64,000 nucleotides of DNA from UBA7672 sp965279085 (GTDB taxonomy: Bacteria > Pseudomonadota > Alphaproteobacteria > Caulobacterales > Hyphomonadaceae). Positions 17,120 to 25,875 of this stretch are shown in pieces. The stretch is from contig OZ257149.1 of the NCBI GenBank assembly GCA_965279085.1, positions 3,348,001 to 3,412,000 of the forward strand, written 5' to 3'. The position numbers were made by a program, and so were the translations under genes. Numbering within the stretch: position 1 is the stretch's first letter; each line of letters opens with the position of its first letter. Below the pieces are notes generated by a model. It was not told the origin of the DNA. It did no database searches and was given only the letters and a program-made list of their open reading frames with translations.

Positions 17120-19219
17120 GTGAGGAACTGGAAGAGGATGGCCCTGCTGGCCGTCAGCAGTCTCGCGTTCGCGGGTCTCGCCAACGCACAGCAGACGCCC
17201 CAGACCCCGACACCCGCGAGCGCGCCGGAAGGCGTGCAGGTGTTCGAGCCGACATTCTTCGCGCGCTTCAATCCGGTCACCGCCGAAGACATGGTGCGCC
17301 AGCTTCCCGGCTTCACTATCGACGAGGGCGACGACCTCCGCGGTTTTGGCGCCACGGCCGGCAACGTCCTGATCGGCGGACAGCGCCCGTCCTCCAAGAC
17401 CAGCCTCAAGGACGAACTCTCCCGCATCGCCGCGCGCGACGTGCTGCGCATCGAGCTGATCCGCGCGTCCGCTGCTGGCGATCTCGACGTGCGCGGCTAC
17501 ACCGAAGTCGCGAACATCGTCCTCAAGCCTGCCGGTGAAATGCAGGTGTCGACCACCTTCGCCGCAACGACGCGCTGGTATGAGCAGGGCCGCATCGGCG
17601 CACAGATCGGCGCCACGCGCGCGTGGAAAACAGGCGATTTCGGTTTCCGCCTCGCCGTGCAGGGCACGAATCTGGGCGAGCGCGAGGAAGTGCAGGCGAC
17701 ATTCCGCAACGCGCTGGGCACGGTCACCCGCACGCAGGAAGAATACTACCAGCAGCAGGCCAGCGAACTCCTCATCACCGGCGCCGCCAACTGGACGCCG
17801 ACGGCGCGCGACACCTGGAACGCCAACTTCCGCCTTCTCCCGCGCTGGTTCACGAACAATGCGCGCGGCGACCTGCATCTGGGGACGTTCAACTTTCCGT
17901 CGGCGCTCTCCTCCGAATACGAAGAGAAAGACATCTGGTATGTCGATCTCGGCGGCGATTACGAACACCGCTTCTCCGGCCAGAACGCAGTCAAGCTGAT
18001 CACGGTCAACCGCTCGGTGAACTGGCGCCCGCAGCAGGTGCTGACGCAGACCTTCCCGACCACGGGACAGTTGCTCGACAATTCCGACAACAAGGCGGGC
18101 GAGCACGTCCTTCGCGGCGTCTGGACCGTGAAGCCGGATACCCAGCACACGATCGAGCTTGGCCTCGAAGGCGCCTACAACTATCGCGAGGTCGATCGCG
18201 AGAGCTTGGCCGGTCCCATCGGCGGCCCGTATGTCCCGCTCGCGGTTCCGATCGCTTCGACGAAGGTCGAGGAAGAGCGTGTCGAGGCGTCGATCAACGA
18301 CACCTGGCGCATGAGCCAGCAGCTCACGCTTGAAGCAGGTTTCAACTACGAATCCTCGACCATCTCGCAAACGGGCGATGTGTCGGTGGAGCGCGATTTC
18401 ACCTATTCAAAGCCCCGCGCCGTCGCGACATGGACGCCGAACGCCGAAGACCAATGGCGCCTGTCGCTCGTGCGCGACGTCTCGCAGCTCGACTTCGGCG
18501 ACTTTGCGACCGGTCTCAACTCGATCAGCTCATCCGCCAACGTTGGCAACCCGTTGCTTGAGCCGGAGCAGACCTGGAAAGCTAGCCTGCAGTGGAAGCG
18601 GCCGATCGGCCAGCGCGGATCGATATCGCTCACCGGCTTCTATGACGACATTGAAGACACGCAGGATCTGATCACTGTTCCGGGCGTCTGCACCACGCCT
18701 GCCAGCACGCCGGGCGCCTGCACCGCTGTCGGCAATATCGGCGATGGCGAGCGCTGGGGCGCGCGTGTCGAGGCGACGCTTCCGCTCGACAGCGTCGGCA
18801 TCGGCGGCGGCCAGCTGCGCGTGAATATTGGCGCGCAGGAATCGAGCGTCGTCGATCCGGTCACGCTGCAGGAACGCGAAATCTCGGCCGAGCAGGAATT
18901 CGACTGGTCGTTCGACTTCCGTCAGGACCTGCCGGCGATGAAGATCGCCTGGGGCGCCAAGGTCAACAGCGTCGGCCCGATACCGCAATATCGTGCGGAC
19001 CGCTTCGAGGTCACCGAGCCCAAGGACCCGAACGTCGACCTGTTCGTCGAGACGACGCAGTTCCTCGGCGGCTTGCTCGTGCGTGTCACGGCGGCCAACC
19101 TGCTCGACGTCGAGAAGGAAACCGACCGGCAGTACGTCATCACGACGCCCTATGCCGAGGAATTCCGTTCCTCGACCATGGGCCGTAACGTGACGCTGAC
19201 GATCGCCGGCGCGTTTTAG
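17120..19219 (+). CDS. TonB-dependent outer-membrane receptor, substrate unknown
   Basis: 699 residues with a signal peptide (MRNWKRMALLAVSSLAFAGLANAQ). The plug-like region contains DMVRQLPGFTIDEGDDLRGFG near 56-76 and NVLIGGQRPSSK near 81-92. A long beta-barrel follows and ends in the outer-membrane targeting residue Phe (VTLTIAGAF). The protein imports an unknown ligand with energy from TonB-ExbB-ExbD. The plug is short and lacks a recognisable TonB box before it. It stands alone between metH and a repeat element, so neighbours do not show the substrate. A role for cobalamin would suit the B12-dependent metH, but it lacks obvious BtuB features, so I do not claim it. Confidence 0.88.
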   Translation: MRNWKRMALLAVSSLAFAGLANAQQTPQTPTPASAPEGVQVFEPTFFARFNPVTAEDMVRQLPGFTIDEGDDLRGFGATAGNVLIGGQRPSSKTSLKDELSRIAARDVLRIELIRASAAGDLDVRGYTEVANIVLKPAGEMQVSTTFAATTRWYEQGRIGAQIGATRAWKTGDFGFRLAVQGTNLGEREEVQATFRNALGTVTRTQEEYYQQQASELLITGAANWTPTARDTWNANFRLLPRWFTNNARGDLHLGTFNFPSALSSEYEEKDIWYVDLGGDYEHRFSGQNAVKLITVNRSVNWRPQQVLTQTFPTTGQLLDNSDNKAGEHVLRGVWTVKPDTQHTIELGLEGAYNYREVDRESLAGPIGGPYVPLAVPIASTKVEEERVEASINDTWRMSQQLTLEAGFNYESSTISQTGDVSVERDFTYSKPRAVATWTPNAEDQWRLSLVRDVSQLDFGDFATGLNSISSSANVGNPLLEPEQTWKASLQWKRPIGQRGSISLTGFYDDIEDTQDLITVPGVCTTPASTPGACTAVGNIGDGERWGARVEATLPLDSVGIGGGQLRVNIGAQESSVVDPVTLQEREISAEQEFDWSFDFRQDLPAMKIAWGAKVNSVGPIPQYRADRFEVTEPKDPNVDLFVETTQFLGGLLVRVTAANLLDVEKETDRQYVITTPYAEEFRSSTMGRNVTLTIAGAF

Positions 19220-19254
19220 GCGGATCAGATCACGCTGAGCCACGGATCTATCTC

Positions 19255-19374
19255 CGCTCGTCCTGACGAAAGTCGGGACCCAGGAACGGTCTTGCAGCTT
19301 GAACTGGTTTGGAGTTGCAGGGCGGGGCAAGCCTAATCGTCAGCCCTGGTTCCCGACTTTCGTCGGGACGAGCG
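19255..19374. repeat. Long inverted repeat, REP/BIME-like
   Basis: Two 30-bp arms, 19255-19284 and 19345-19374, are inverted copies matching at 28 of 30 positions with 60 bp between them. Each arm holds a smaller hairpin of the type CCCGAC-TTTC-GTCGGG. It fills the gap between the convergent TonB-receptor and flavoprotein genes, the usual place for repetitive extragenic palindromes, and could also terminate transcription from both sides. Confidence 0.75.
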
Positions 19375-19411
19375 CAACAAGGTGGACGGCTTCCACCCCA
19401 CCTGATCGCAC

Positions 19412-20620
19412 CTACAGTTTCGCCAGCACGCCCTTCGCGGCCGCGCGGCCTGTGGCGACGCAGGCCTGCAGCAGATAGCCACCCGTAGGTGCTTCCCAGT
19501 CCAGCATTTCGCCGGCGACGAATGTGCGCGGGTCCATCTTCAGCGAATAATCGGCGTTGAGGCTCGCCCAGCTTATACCGCCAGCCGTCGAGATAGCGCG
19601 GTCGATGGGCGCTGCGCCCGTCAGGCGGATGCGGACCCCCTTGATACGGCGCGCGACCTCCGCATGTGAGGCAGGCAGCGTGGGCCCGGCTTCGTCCTCG
19701 CGGATCAGGCTCGCGCTCGCAGGCGATAGCCCCGCCTTGCGCAGGCGGTTGGCCATCGAGTCCTTGGGGTGGCTGGCGAGCTTTGCCGCGATCGCATCGA
19801 TGGTCGTATCGGGCATCAGATCGATTTCCATCGTCGCCGCGCCACTGGCCGCGATGGCTTCGCGCAGGGCGGAGGAGAGCGCGTAGATCGCTCCGCCTTC
19901 GACACCATAGCTGGTGACGATGGCTTCGCCGCGCGCTTCCCGGTCGCCGAAACGGAACAGGGCGTGTTTGATCGGCTCGCCGGCGGACTTCGCCTTGAAG
20001 ACATCCGACCAACCTGTGACGAAGCCGGAATTGGAGGGGCGCAGCGGCTCGATCTCCGCGCCACGCGAGGCGAACGCTGCTTGCCAGCTTCCGTCCGATC
20101 CGAGGCGCGGCCAGCTCGCGCCGCCAAGCGCGAAGATCGCGGCGTCGGGCTTCTCTGTGCGCGTGACGCCAGCAGCGTCGAAGGTCAGGGCGTCGCCATC
20201 CCATCCCGTCCAGCGCGACCGCGCTTCGAGCCGCACGCCGAGTTCACCGAGACGCGCGAGCCAGGCGCGCAGCAGGGGAGAGGCTTTCATCTGCGTCGGA
20301 AAGATGCGTCCGCTTGAGCCGACGAACGTCTCAATGCCGAGGCCTTCACACCATTGGCGCAGGTTGTCTGGCGTAAAGGCGCGTATCGTTGGCTCAAGAT
20401 GCTCACGTGCGTTTTCATAGCGATCAAGGAAAGCGTCGAGCGGTTCAGAGTGCGTGAGGTTCAGTCCGCCGCGTCCGGCGAGCAGGAATTTCCGCGCCGG
20501 GTTCGGCATGCGCTCGTGGATCGTGACGCCAACGCCCGCCTGCGCCAGCAGCTCGGCGGCGGCGAGCCCGGCCGGGCCCGCGCCCACGACGATGACTTCC
20601 TTTGGAACAGAAGCGCCCAT
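19412..20620 (-). CDS. FAD-dependent flavoprotein of the HI0933/YhiN group (TIGR03862-like)
   Basis: About 402 residues. The FAD-binding VIVVGAGPAGLAAAELLAQAG is at 9-29, followed by PARKFLLAGRGGLNLTHSE near 42-60, a hallmark of the HI0933/YhiN family. GRIFPTQMKASPLL and the C-terminal AGGISWASLNADYSLKM and FVAGEMLDWEAPTGGYLLQ complete the family pattern. Biochemical function of this family is unsettled. The start is placed at MGASVPKEV; no strong ribosome site is visible and the frame stays open 40 residues further upstream, so the exact start is uncertain. Its 5' side faces a possible small plus-strand gene and the helicase. Confidence 0.88.
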   Translation of the reverse strand: MGASVPKEVIVVGAGPAGLAAAELLAQAGVGVTIHERMPNPARKFLLAGRGGLNLTHSEPLDAFLDRYENAREHLEPTIRAFTPDNLRQWCEGLGIETFVGSSGRIFPTQMKASPLLRAWLARLGELGVRLEARSRWTGWDGDALTFDAAGVTRTEKPDAAIFALGGASWPRLGSDGSWQAAFASRGAEIEPLRPSNSGFVTGWSDVFKAKSAGEPIKHALFRFGDREARGEAIVTSYGVEGGAIYALSSALREAIAASGAATMEIDLMPDTTIDAIAAKLASHPKDSMANRLRKAGLSPASASLIREDEAGPTLPASHAEVARRIKGVRIRLTGAAPIDRAISTAGGISWASLNADYSLKMDPRTFVAGEMLDWEAPTGGYLLQACVATGRAAAKGVLAKL

Positions 20621-20776
20621 GACGCGAAGCGTGTGGACCAGCTTCTCGCGCGAGACAATCTCGCGCCGGTTGCCTGTGGGGGGTTTCTCGCCTGAAGGAT
20701 GCGTTCGCTTGCCGCCGCTGCGTGCAGGCGTACCCTCCACGGTGATGCTGGCGAGTCGTCGGCAGGTGGAGTTCGC

Positions 20777-20875
20777 GTGGCAGAAGCCGTGGTTAACACC
20801 CTCCGTCGGATCGACCTGTCATGGGTGCGGATCGAGATCGGAATGCTGGTCGGCGCGCTGATCATGGGCGCCTGA
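20777..20875 (+). CDS. Possible small membrane-associated protein, 32 residues
   Basis: A GTG-initiated reading frame of 32 codons. An AGGTGGAG ribosome-binding sequence lies six bases before the start. The product begins VAEAVVNTLRRIDLSW (valine read as methionine) and ends in a hydrophobic stretch, IEIGMLVGALIMGA. The polar head, aromatic turn and hydrophobic tail look like a real small protein rather than random coding. There is no family match I can name. It lies in the 519-base gap between the flavoprotein and helicase starts. Confidence 0.4.
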   Translation: MAEAVVNTLRRIDLSWVRIEIGMLVGALIMGA

Positions 20876-20912
20876 GGCGCTGCGGCCAATCCGCGCCTTG
20901 CAGGCCGTTAGC

Positions 20913-20941
20913 TTGACTTTAGGGGTTTTGGGGGCGATATG
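20913..20941 (+). promoter_or_regulatory. Candidate promoter of the RNA helicase gene
   Basis: TTGACT is followed after exactly 17 bases by GATATG. The -35 is near consensus and the -10 is weak. Transcription from here would give a leader of about 190 bases before the helicase start. The leader contains a small hairpin (CCTG-AGAA-CAGG). Long leaders are common on cold-induced helicase genes; whether that applies here is unknown. Confidence 0.4.
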
Positions 20942-21139
20942 CCCCTCGCGTTCTTAGAGGAACGCTATCGGCGCTCCGGCTGCGTGAGGGTCCTGAGAAC
21001 AGGATCCGGCCCGTTGAGCGCCCTGAAGAGATCGCATGATCGCCCGCACACGCCGGGCCTTCCCATAAAGACAGCGCCTACGGCGGACTCGTAGCAAACG
21101 AGCGTCTGCACGTTCGCGCACACGAAAGAAACCTCCCAC

Positions 21140-22747
21140 TTGACCCAATTCAAGGACCTTGGACTCAACGCTTCGATCCTCGAGGCGCTGAACCAGAAGG
21201 GCTATACCCAGCCCACGCCGATCCAGCTCGCCGCCATCCCCGGCGTCATGGAAGGCCGCGACCTGCTTGGCATCGCCCAGACGGGCACCGGCAAGACCGC
21301 CGCCTTCGCTCTCCCCATCCTTCACCGCCTCGCAGCCAACCGGAAACCGGCGCCGCGTTACGGCTGCCGTGCGCTGGTGCTTTCGCCGACGCGCGAACTC
21401 GCGACGCAGATCGCCGATAACTTCAAGGCGTATGGCTCCAAGATGGGCTTCAGCGTCATCACCATCTTCGGCGGCGTCGGCCACGGCCCGCAGCGCCAGG
21501 CGCTTGCACGTGGCGTCGACCTCGTCGTCGCCGCTCCCGGCCGCCTGCTCGACCACCTCGGCGAGCGTGACGCGGACCTCTCCGGCGTCGAGATCTTCGT
21601 CCTCGACGAAGCCGACCAGATGCTCGACATGGGCTTCATCGTTCCGATCCGTCAGATCGTGAAGCACCTGCCGAAACAGCGCCAGAACCTGTTCTTCTCC
21701 GCCACCATGCCGGCCGATATCGGCAAGCTGGCCGGCGAGCTGCTGCACGATCCGGTGAAAGTCTCTGTTGCGCCGCCTTCGACCACGGTCGAGCGCGTCA
21801 ACCAGCAGGTCGTGTTCATCGAGGCCGGCCGCAAGCGTGGCCTGCTGACCGAACTGTTCGCCAAGCCTGACTACACCCGCGTGCTGGTGTTCACCCGTAC
21901 CAAGCGCGGTGCGGACAAAGTCGCCCGCATTCTCGAAGGTGGCGGCGTGCAGGCGATGGCCATCCACGGCAACAAGAGCCAGGCCCAGCGCGAACGCGCG
22001 CTGGCCGAGTTCAAGGCCGGGAAGGTCAGGGCGCTGGTCGCCACCGACATCGCGGCGCGCGGGATCGACATCTCGTCGGTGTCCCACGTCGTCCAGTACG
22101 AACTGCCGGACGTTCCCGAACAGTACGTCCACCGCATCGGCCGTACGGCTCGCGCGGGCAAGGATGGCTCGGCTGTCGCTTTCTGCGCTGAAGATGAACG
22201 CGCGCTGCTGCGCGACATCGAGCGCACGACGCGCCAGAAAATCCCCAGCGCCGACCGCCGCAACGATCCCGTGCTCGCCCAGCTCTCGGCCAACGCCAAT
22301 GCTGACGAGAAACGCACCGCACGCGCTGAACCGCGAGGCGCACCACAACCGCGCCGCCAGCAGAACAACAAGCCCCGCCGTGACGATCGCCGCAACGACA
22401 ATCGCGGCGAGCGCAATGAACACCGCCAGCACGAGCCCCGCACTGAAGCCGCCAACGGCGATAGCCGTTCCGGCCGTCGTCGTGGCAAGGGCGGCGATGG
22501 TCAGCCGCGTGATGGTCAACCTCGCAACGATCAGTCGCGCAACGACAAGCCCCGCAATGCCAATGCGAATTCTCCCCGCAATGCGAACGGTCAAAAGCCG
22601 CGCGGGCAGAAGCCGACAAACCATCGTAAGGGCCAGGGCTATGCCCAGGCCGCTGCGCGCGGCGATGTGATGAAGGTGAATTCCGGCAACGTGTCGGGCC
22701 CCGTCGTCGCGGCCGCCGATCTTATGAAGCATCTCTCGAACCAGTAG
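21140..22747 (+). CDS. DEAD-box ATP-dependent RNA helicase, RhlE type
   Basis: 535 residues. The Q motif region GYTQPTPIQ is at 21-29, Walker A AQTGTGKT near 46-53, PTRELA near 84, the DEAD box in VLDEADQMLDMGF near 155, SAT near 188, and the C-terminal HRIGRTARAG. After residue 390 comes a basic tail rich in Arg, Asn and Gly (QPRRQQNNKPRRDDRRNDN and similar), typical of RNA-binding tails of RhlE-like helicases. The protein remodels RNA in ribosome assembly or decay. The only sensible start is TTG, giving MTQFKDLGLNASILEAL, the standard family N-terminus; no in-frame ATG or GTG lies nearby upstream. Confidence 0.95.
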   Translation: MTQFKDLGLNASILEALNQKGYTQPTPIQLAAIPGVMEGRDLLGIAQTGTGKTAAFALPILHRLAANRKPAPRYGCRALVLSPTRELATQIADNFKAYGSKMGFSVITIFGGVGHGPQRQALARGVDLVVAAPGRLLDHLGERDADLSGVEIFVLDEADQMLDMGFIVPIRQIVKHLPKQRQNLFFSATMPADIGKLAGELLHDPVKVSVAPPSTTVERVNQQVVFIEAGRKRGLLTELFAKPDYTRVLVFTRTKRGADKVARILEGGGVQAMAIHGNKSQAQRERALAEFKAGKVRALVATDIAARGIDISSVSHVVQYELPDVPEQYVHRIGRTARAGKDGSAVAFCAEDERALLRDIERTTRQKIPSADRRNDPVLAQLSANANADEKRTARAEPRGAPQPRRQQNNKPRRDDRRNDNRGERNEHRQHEPRTEAANGDSRSGRRRGKGGDGQPRDGQPRNDQSRNDKPRNANANSPRNANGQKPRGQKPTNHRKGQGYAQAAARGDVMKVNSGNVSGPVVAAADLMKHLSNQ

Positions 22748-22766
22748 AGCTGCCCTGGAAAGGCAA

Positions 22767-22800
22767 CCGCCGCCAGCCCGTGAGGGCGGCGGCGGCGCTT
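22767..22800 (+). terminator. Possible terminator after the helicase gene
   Basis: CCGCCGCC pairs with GGCGGCGG across a 10-base loop, 20 bases after the stop codon, followed by the pyrimidine-rich CGCTTCCTTTCC. The T-run is poor. The 261 bases between the helicase and the J-domain gene hold no other feature I can support. Confidence 0.4.
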
Positions 22801-23008
22801 CCTTTCCCGGCGGGGGGACGTGGGGGGACTAGATCGCCGGGGTCGGAACTTGTGTTTCCACGGTCACCATGTGACTGCGCGGAAAATACTCTTTCGGACG
22901 CTGGTGGTTCCGATGACCACGGTTATTTGGGATGCCGCCCCGCGAATCCAACCCCTGCAGGTGAGTCCCGATTGCGTGATGCGACGCCTTGGGCGATAGA
23001 GCGCGCAG

Positions 23009-23716
23009 ATGAGCATCTGGTCACAATTGTCCGCGCTCGCCCGGCGCGCCTTCGAGGAAGACGACACGTCGGGAACCAGTGTCGGCCCCGCGCTGTGCGG
23101 ACCCGATCCGAACGACCTTGAATTCACTGCCGCGATTGTCGGCCTCGGCGCAAAGCTCGCCAAGGCGGACGGCCTCGTGACCATCGACGAGGTCGCGGCC
23201 TTCTCCCGTGTGTTCAAGGCTGCTCCCTCGGATGAGGCGGCAATAAGGCGCGTGTTCAACATCGCGCGACAAACCGTGATCGGATACGAAGGCTATGCGC
23301 GCCGCATCGCACGTCGCTATCGCGACCGGCCATGCCTGCTCGAAGGCGTGCTCGACGGCCTGTTCCAGATTGCCGCGGCCGATGGTGCCATCACGGGCGA
23401 TGAGATCGAGTATCTTCGGAGTGTCGCCGACATGTTCGGTTTCAACGAGGACCAGTTCCGCCGGATCAGGGCGAGCCATCTCGGGCCCGACGCAGACGAT
23501 CCGTATGTGATTCTCGGCGTGCCCCACGAAGCGACCTTCGAGGTGGTGAAAGCCGCCTACCACCGCCTGATGCTCGAAAATCACCCGGATACCGCCGCCG
23601 GGGTCAAATCCGCTCCACGCGAATATGAACCCGTGGCGCACGAAAAGTCCGCTGCGATCACGACGGCCTACGCACGTATCCGTGCGGCGCGCGGTTTTCT
23701 CACCCGCGCCGATTGA
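23009..23716 (+). CDS. TerB-domain/J-domain co-chaperone, DjlA-like
   Basis: 235 residues. A TerB-like helical domain covers about 38-155, with DGLVTIDEVAAFSRVF and the repeated DGAITGDEIEYLRSVA acidic turns. A J-domain at the C-terminus carries DPYVILGVPHEATFEVVKAAY and the essential HPD at 192-194. This is the layout of DjlA, which stimulates DnaK ATPase. Unlike E. coli DjlA there is no N-terminal membrane segment, so the protein is probably cytosolic, as in other alphaproteobacterial TerB-DnaJ proteins. It may be co-transcribed with the small membrane protein 45 bases downstream. Confidence 0.9.
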   Translation: MSIWSQLSALARRAFEEDDTSGTSVGPALCGPDPNDLEFTAAIVGLGAKLAKADGLVTIDEVAAFSRVFKAAPSDEAAIRRVFNIARQTVIGYEGYARRIARRYRDRPCLLEGVLDGLFQIAAADGAITGDEIEYLRSVADMFGFNEDQFRRIRASHLGPDADDPYVILGVPHEATFEVVKAAYHRLMLENHPDTAAGVKSAPREYEPVAHEKSAAITTAYARIRAARGFLTRAD

Positions 23717-23761
23717 CATTCCGCCCTGCGGACGCACCTTTTCAGGAGCAGGGAGCCTGTC

Positions 23762-24052
23762 ATGACCGAGACCCTTGGCCATTCCGACATCGCAACGCGC
23801 ATGCGTCTCGCGCTGAAGTCGTTTGGCGGCTTCCTCGCCAAGGCCGGCTTTGGCGTATTCCTGCTGGTAGCGGCCTTCGCGGCGCTGGTGGCGACCACCT
23901 TCATCGGGCTGATGCTCGCGATCGCGGCCGTCTTCCTGACCTTCGCCCATTCGATCACCCGCACGCGCCGCCCCGCACCGCGCGATGAGAACGGCGAACC
24001 GGCGACGCTCGAAGCCCGCCGCACCGCCGACGGCTGGGTAATCGAGATCTAG
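23762..24052 (+). CDS. Small membrane protein of unknown function
   Basis: 96 residues with one long or two short hydrophobic segments (GFGVFLLVAAFAALVATTFIGLMLAIAAVFLTFA, residues about 30-63). These are followed by a basic, polar tail ending GWVIEI. An AGGAG ribosome site precedes the start at suitable distance. It sits between the J-domain gene and a transporter gene on the same strand. No family recognised. T-rich DNA follows the stop, but I see no stem for a terminator. Confidence 0.75.
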   Translation: MTETLGHSDIATRMRLALKSFGGFLAKAGFGVFLLVAAFAALVATTFIGLMLAIAAVFLTFAHSITRTRRPAPRDENGEPATLEARRTADGWVIEI

Positions 24053-24161
24053 TTTTTCCTTTTTGATCGGGCTCTTGCGCGCCGTCCCTCGGGGGGACAA
24101 ACACGCGCGTGTGAGCCCTCGCTCACTTTTCCGATTCGACTTTCCTGTTTTGGGGCCGGGG

Positions 24162-25055
24162 ATGAAACCCGCCGATTTCGCGCTGCTGGTGGCCGTATGC
24201 CTGTTCTGGGCGCTGAACCTCGTTGTCACGCGCTGGACAGTTACCGATGGCTCGGTGCCGCCGCTGTTCTTCGCGGCGGTGAGGGTGGGGCTGTTGGCCA
24301 TAGTGCTGTCGCCCTTCCTGCTGCCGGCGCCGCGGCAGATGGGAATGATGTTCCTGATCGCCATGGGCATGGCGGGGATTCATTTCGGCCTGCTGTTTCT
24401 CGGACTGGCGACATCCACCGCCGGCGTCGCCTCAGTGATCGGGCAGTTGGGAGTTCCGTTCACGACCATCCTGTCGATCATGTTCCTGGGTGAGAAGATC
24501 GGCGTCTATCGCTCGGTCGGCATCCTGCTGGCCTTCGGCGGCGTCATCATCATCGTGCTGGATCCGAACCAGTTCTCCCTGACCATTGGCGCTCTCTACC
24601 TGACGGGCGCAGCGCTGATCGGCGCCATCGCCAACGTGCTGATGAAGCGGATTGATCCGATGCCGGCCATGCGGCTGCAGGCCTGGATCGGGCTGCTCTC
24701 CATCGCGCCGCTGCTCGGCATGTCGCTGCTGGTGGAGACGGCCCATGCCGACGCCTATGCCGCGCTCGACTGGCGGGTCTATGCGGCCAGTATCTTCGCG
24801 GTGGCGGGCGTTTCCATCTTCGCGCACGGGAATTTCTACCGGCTGCTCAAGAAGTACGAGGTGACGCTCCTGTCGCCACTCACCCTGATGACGCCTGTGA
24901 TGGGCGTGATTCTGGGCGTGGTGGCGCTGGGAGAGCCGGTGACCTGGCAGATGGTGCTGGGCGGGGTCATGGCGCTTGCTGGGGTCGGCCTGATCGGCAT
25001 CCGGCGCAACCGGCGCTTCCCTGAAGCCGCGGTTGGCGACAAGATCGGCCAATGA
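24162..25055 (+). CDS. EamA/DMT-superfamily transporter
   Basis: About 297 residues with ten predicted membrane segments in two EamA repeats (first repeat VAVCLFWALNLVVTRWTV onward, second from LYLTGAALIGAIANVLMKRI). The conserved LGVVALGEPVTWQMVLGGVMALAGV closes the second repeat. Family members export or take up amino acids, nucleotide precursors and other small molecules; the substrate here cannot be read. The start after GGGGCCGGGG is preferred over one 99 bases upstream, whose extra residues are not membrane-like. The stop overlaps the amidase start by ATGA, so the two are coupled. Confidence 0.9.
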   Translation: MKPADFALLVAVCLFWALNLVVTRWTVTDGSVPPLFFAAVRVGLLAIVLSPFLLPAPRQMGMMFLIAMGMAGIHFGLLFLGLATSTAGVASVIGQLGVPFTTILSIMFLGEKIGVYRSVGILLAFGGVIIIVLDPNQFSLTIGALYLTGAALIGAIANVLMKRIDPMPAMRLQAWIGLLSIAPLLGMSLLVETAHADAYAALDWRVYAASIFAVAGVSIFAHGNFYRLLKKYEVTLLSPLTLMTPVMGVILGVVALGEPVTWQMVLGGVMALAGVGLIGIRRNRRFPEAAVGDKIGQ

Positions 25056-25804
25056 GTCTTGAGATCATCCAGGCCCCGAGCGCCAATTTCAACGAGCGGC
25101 TCCACCCGCTCGATATGCTGGTGCTGCACTACACCGGCATGAAGGACGGACCGTCCGCGCTCGCCCGGATGCTGGAAGACAGGGAGCCACGCGTCTCGGC
25201 ACATTACATGGTCGAGGAAGACGGGCGGGTCTTCCAACTCGTCGCCGAAGACAAGCGAGCGTGGCAGGCCGGGCGCAGCTGGTGGCAGGGACATGAGGAT
25301 CTTAACTCCCGCTCCATCGGCATCGAGATCGTGAACCCCGGCCATGAATGGGGGTACCGCCCGTTCTCTGAAGCGCAGATCGTCTCGGTGATCGAACTCT
25401 GCCAGGGCATTCTCGGCCGCTGGCCGATCCCGCCGCATCGCGTGGTCGCGCATTCGGACATCGCGCCCGACCGCAAGGAAGACCCCGGCGAACTTTTCCC
25501 ATGGAAGCGGTTGGCGGAGGCAGGCATCGGCTTGTGGCCGCAGCCCGTGCGGCCGGAGCCGTGGATGATGCACGGCGCCGCGCCCGGGGACGCTGGCATG
25601 ACAGTCGAAGGACTGCAGAAAAGTCTCGCAGCCATCGGGTACAAAATCGCAGTCACGGGAATGTTTGACGATGCGACAGCGGCCGTGGTCCGCGCGTTCC
25701 AGAGACGCTGGCGGCCCATGCGTCTGACGGGAGAGGGAGACACGGAAACTGTGTCCCTTGCGCACGAAGTGGCGCGGCTGACACAGCTGGTCGCGGAACC
25801 GTAG
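25052..25804 (+). CDS. N-acetylmuramoyl-L-alanine amidase (Amidase_2) with peptidoglycan-binding domain
   Basis: 250 residues. The AmpD/AmiD-type zinc amidase domain shows LVLHYTGM with His26, SAHYMVEEDGRVFQLV, and HSDIAPDRKEDPG with His134 and Asp144, the remaining zinc ligands. Residues about 180-245 are a PG_binding_1 domain (GLQKSLAAIGYKIAVTGMFDDATAAVVRAFQRRW). The enzyme cuts the bond between N-acetylmuramic acid (or its anhydro form) and the stem peptide. No signal peptide is visible, so it may work on recycled muropeptides in the cytosol like AmpD, although the wall-binding domain is more usual in exported AmiD forms. It is coupled to the DMT transporter by ATGA. Confidence 0.93.
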   Translation: MSLEIIQAPSANFNERLHPLDMLVLHYTGMKDGPSALARMLEDREPRVSAHYMVEEDGRVFQLVAEDKRAWQAGRSWWQGHEDLNSRSIGIEIVNPGHEWGYRPFSEAQIVSVIELCQGILGRWPIPPHRVVAHSDIAPDRKEDPGELFPWKRLAEAGIGLWPQPVRPEPWMMHGAAPGDAGMTVEGLQKSLAAIGYKIAVTGMFDDATAAVVRAFQRRWRPMRLTGEGDTETVSLAHEVARLTQLVAEP

Positions 25805-25875
25805 TGTGACACAAACGCTAATTCCCTGTTCACCATTGAGGGCTCATGCTCCCAACAGGTTGAACGGAGTCGGCT

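Noticed and set aside
17120..19219. Assigning the first TonB receptor as a cobalamin (BtuB) receptor because it follows B12-dependent metH
   Set aside because: No BtuB-specific residues, btu genes or cobalamin riboswitch were seen nearby; proximity alone is not enough.
20954..22732. A 592-codon open frame antisense to the RNA helicase, and a similar 499-codon one antisense to the sugar-dehydrogenase gene at 49146-50645
   Set aside because: High-GC codon bias keeps antisense frames open. The products are low-complexity (Ala, Arg, Val, Gly) without domains, and the plus-strand genes have clear family motifs throughout.
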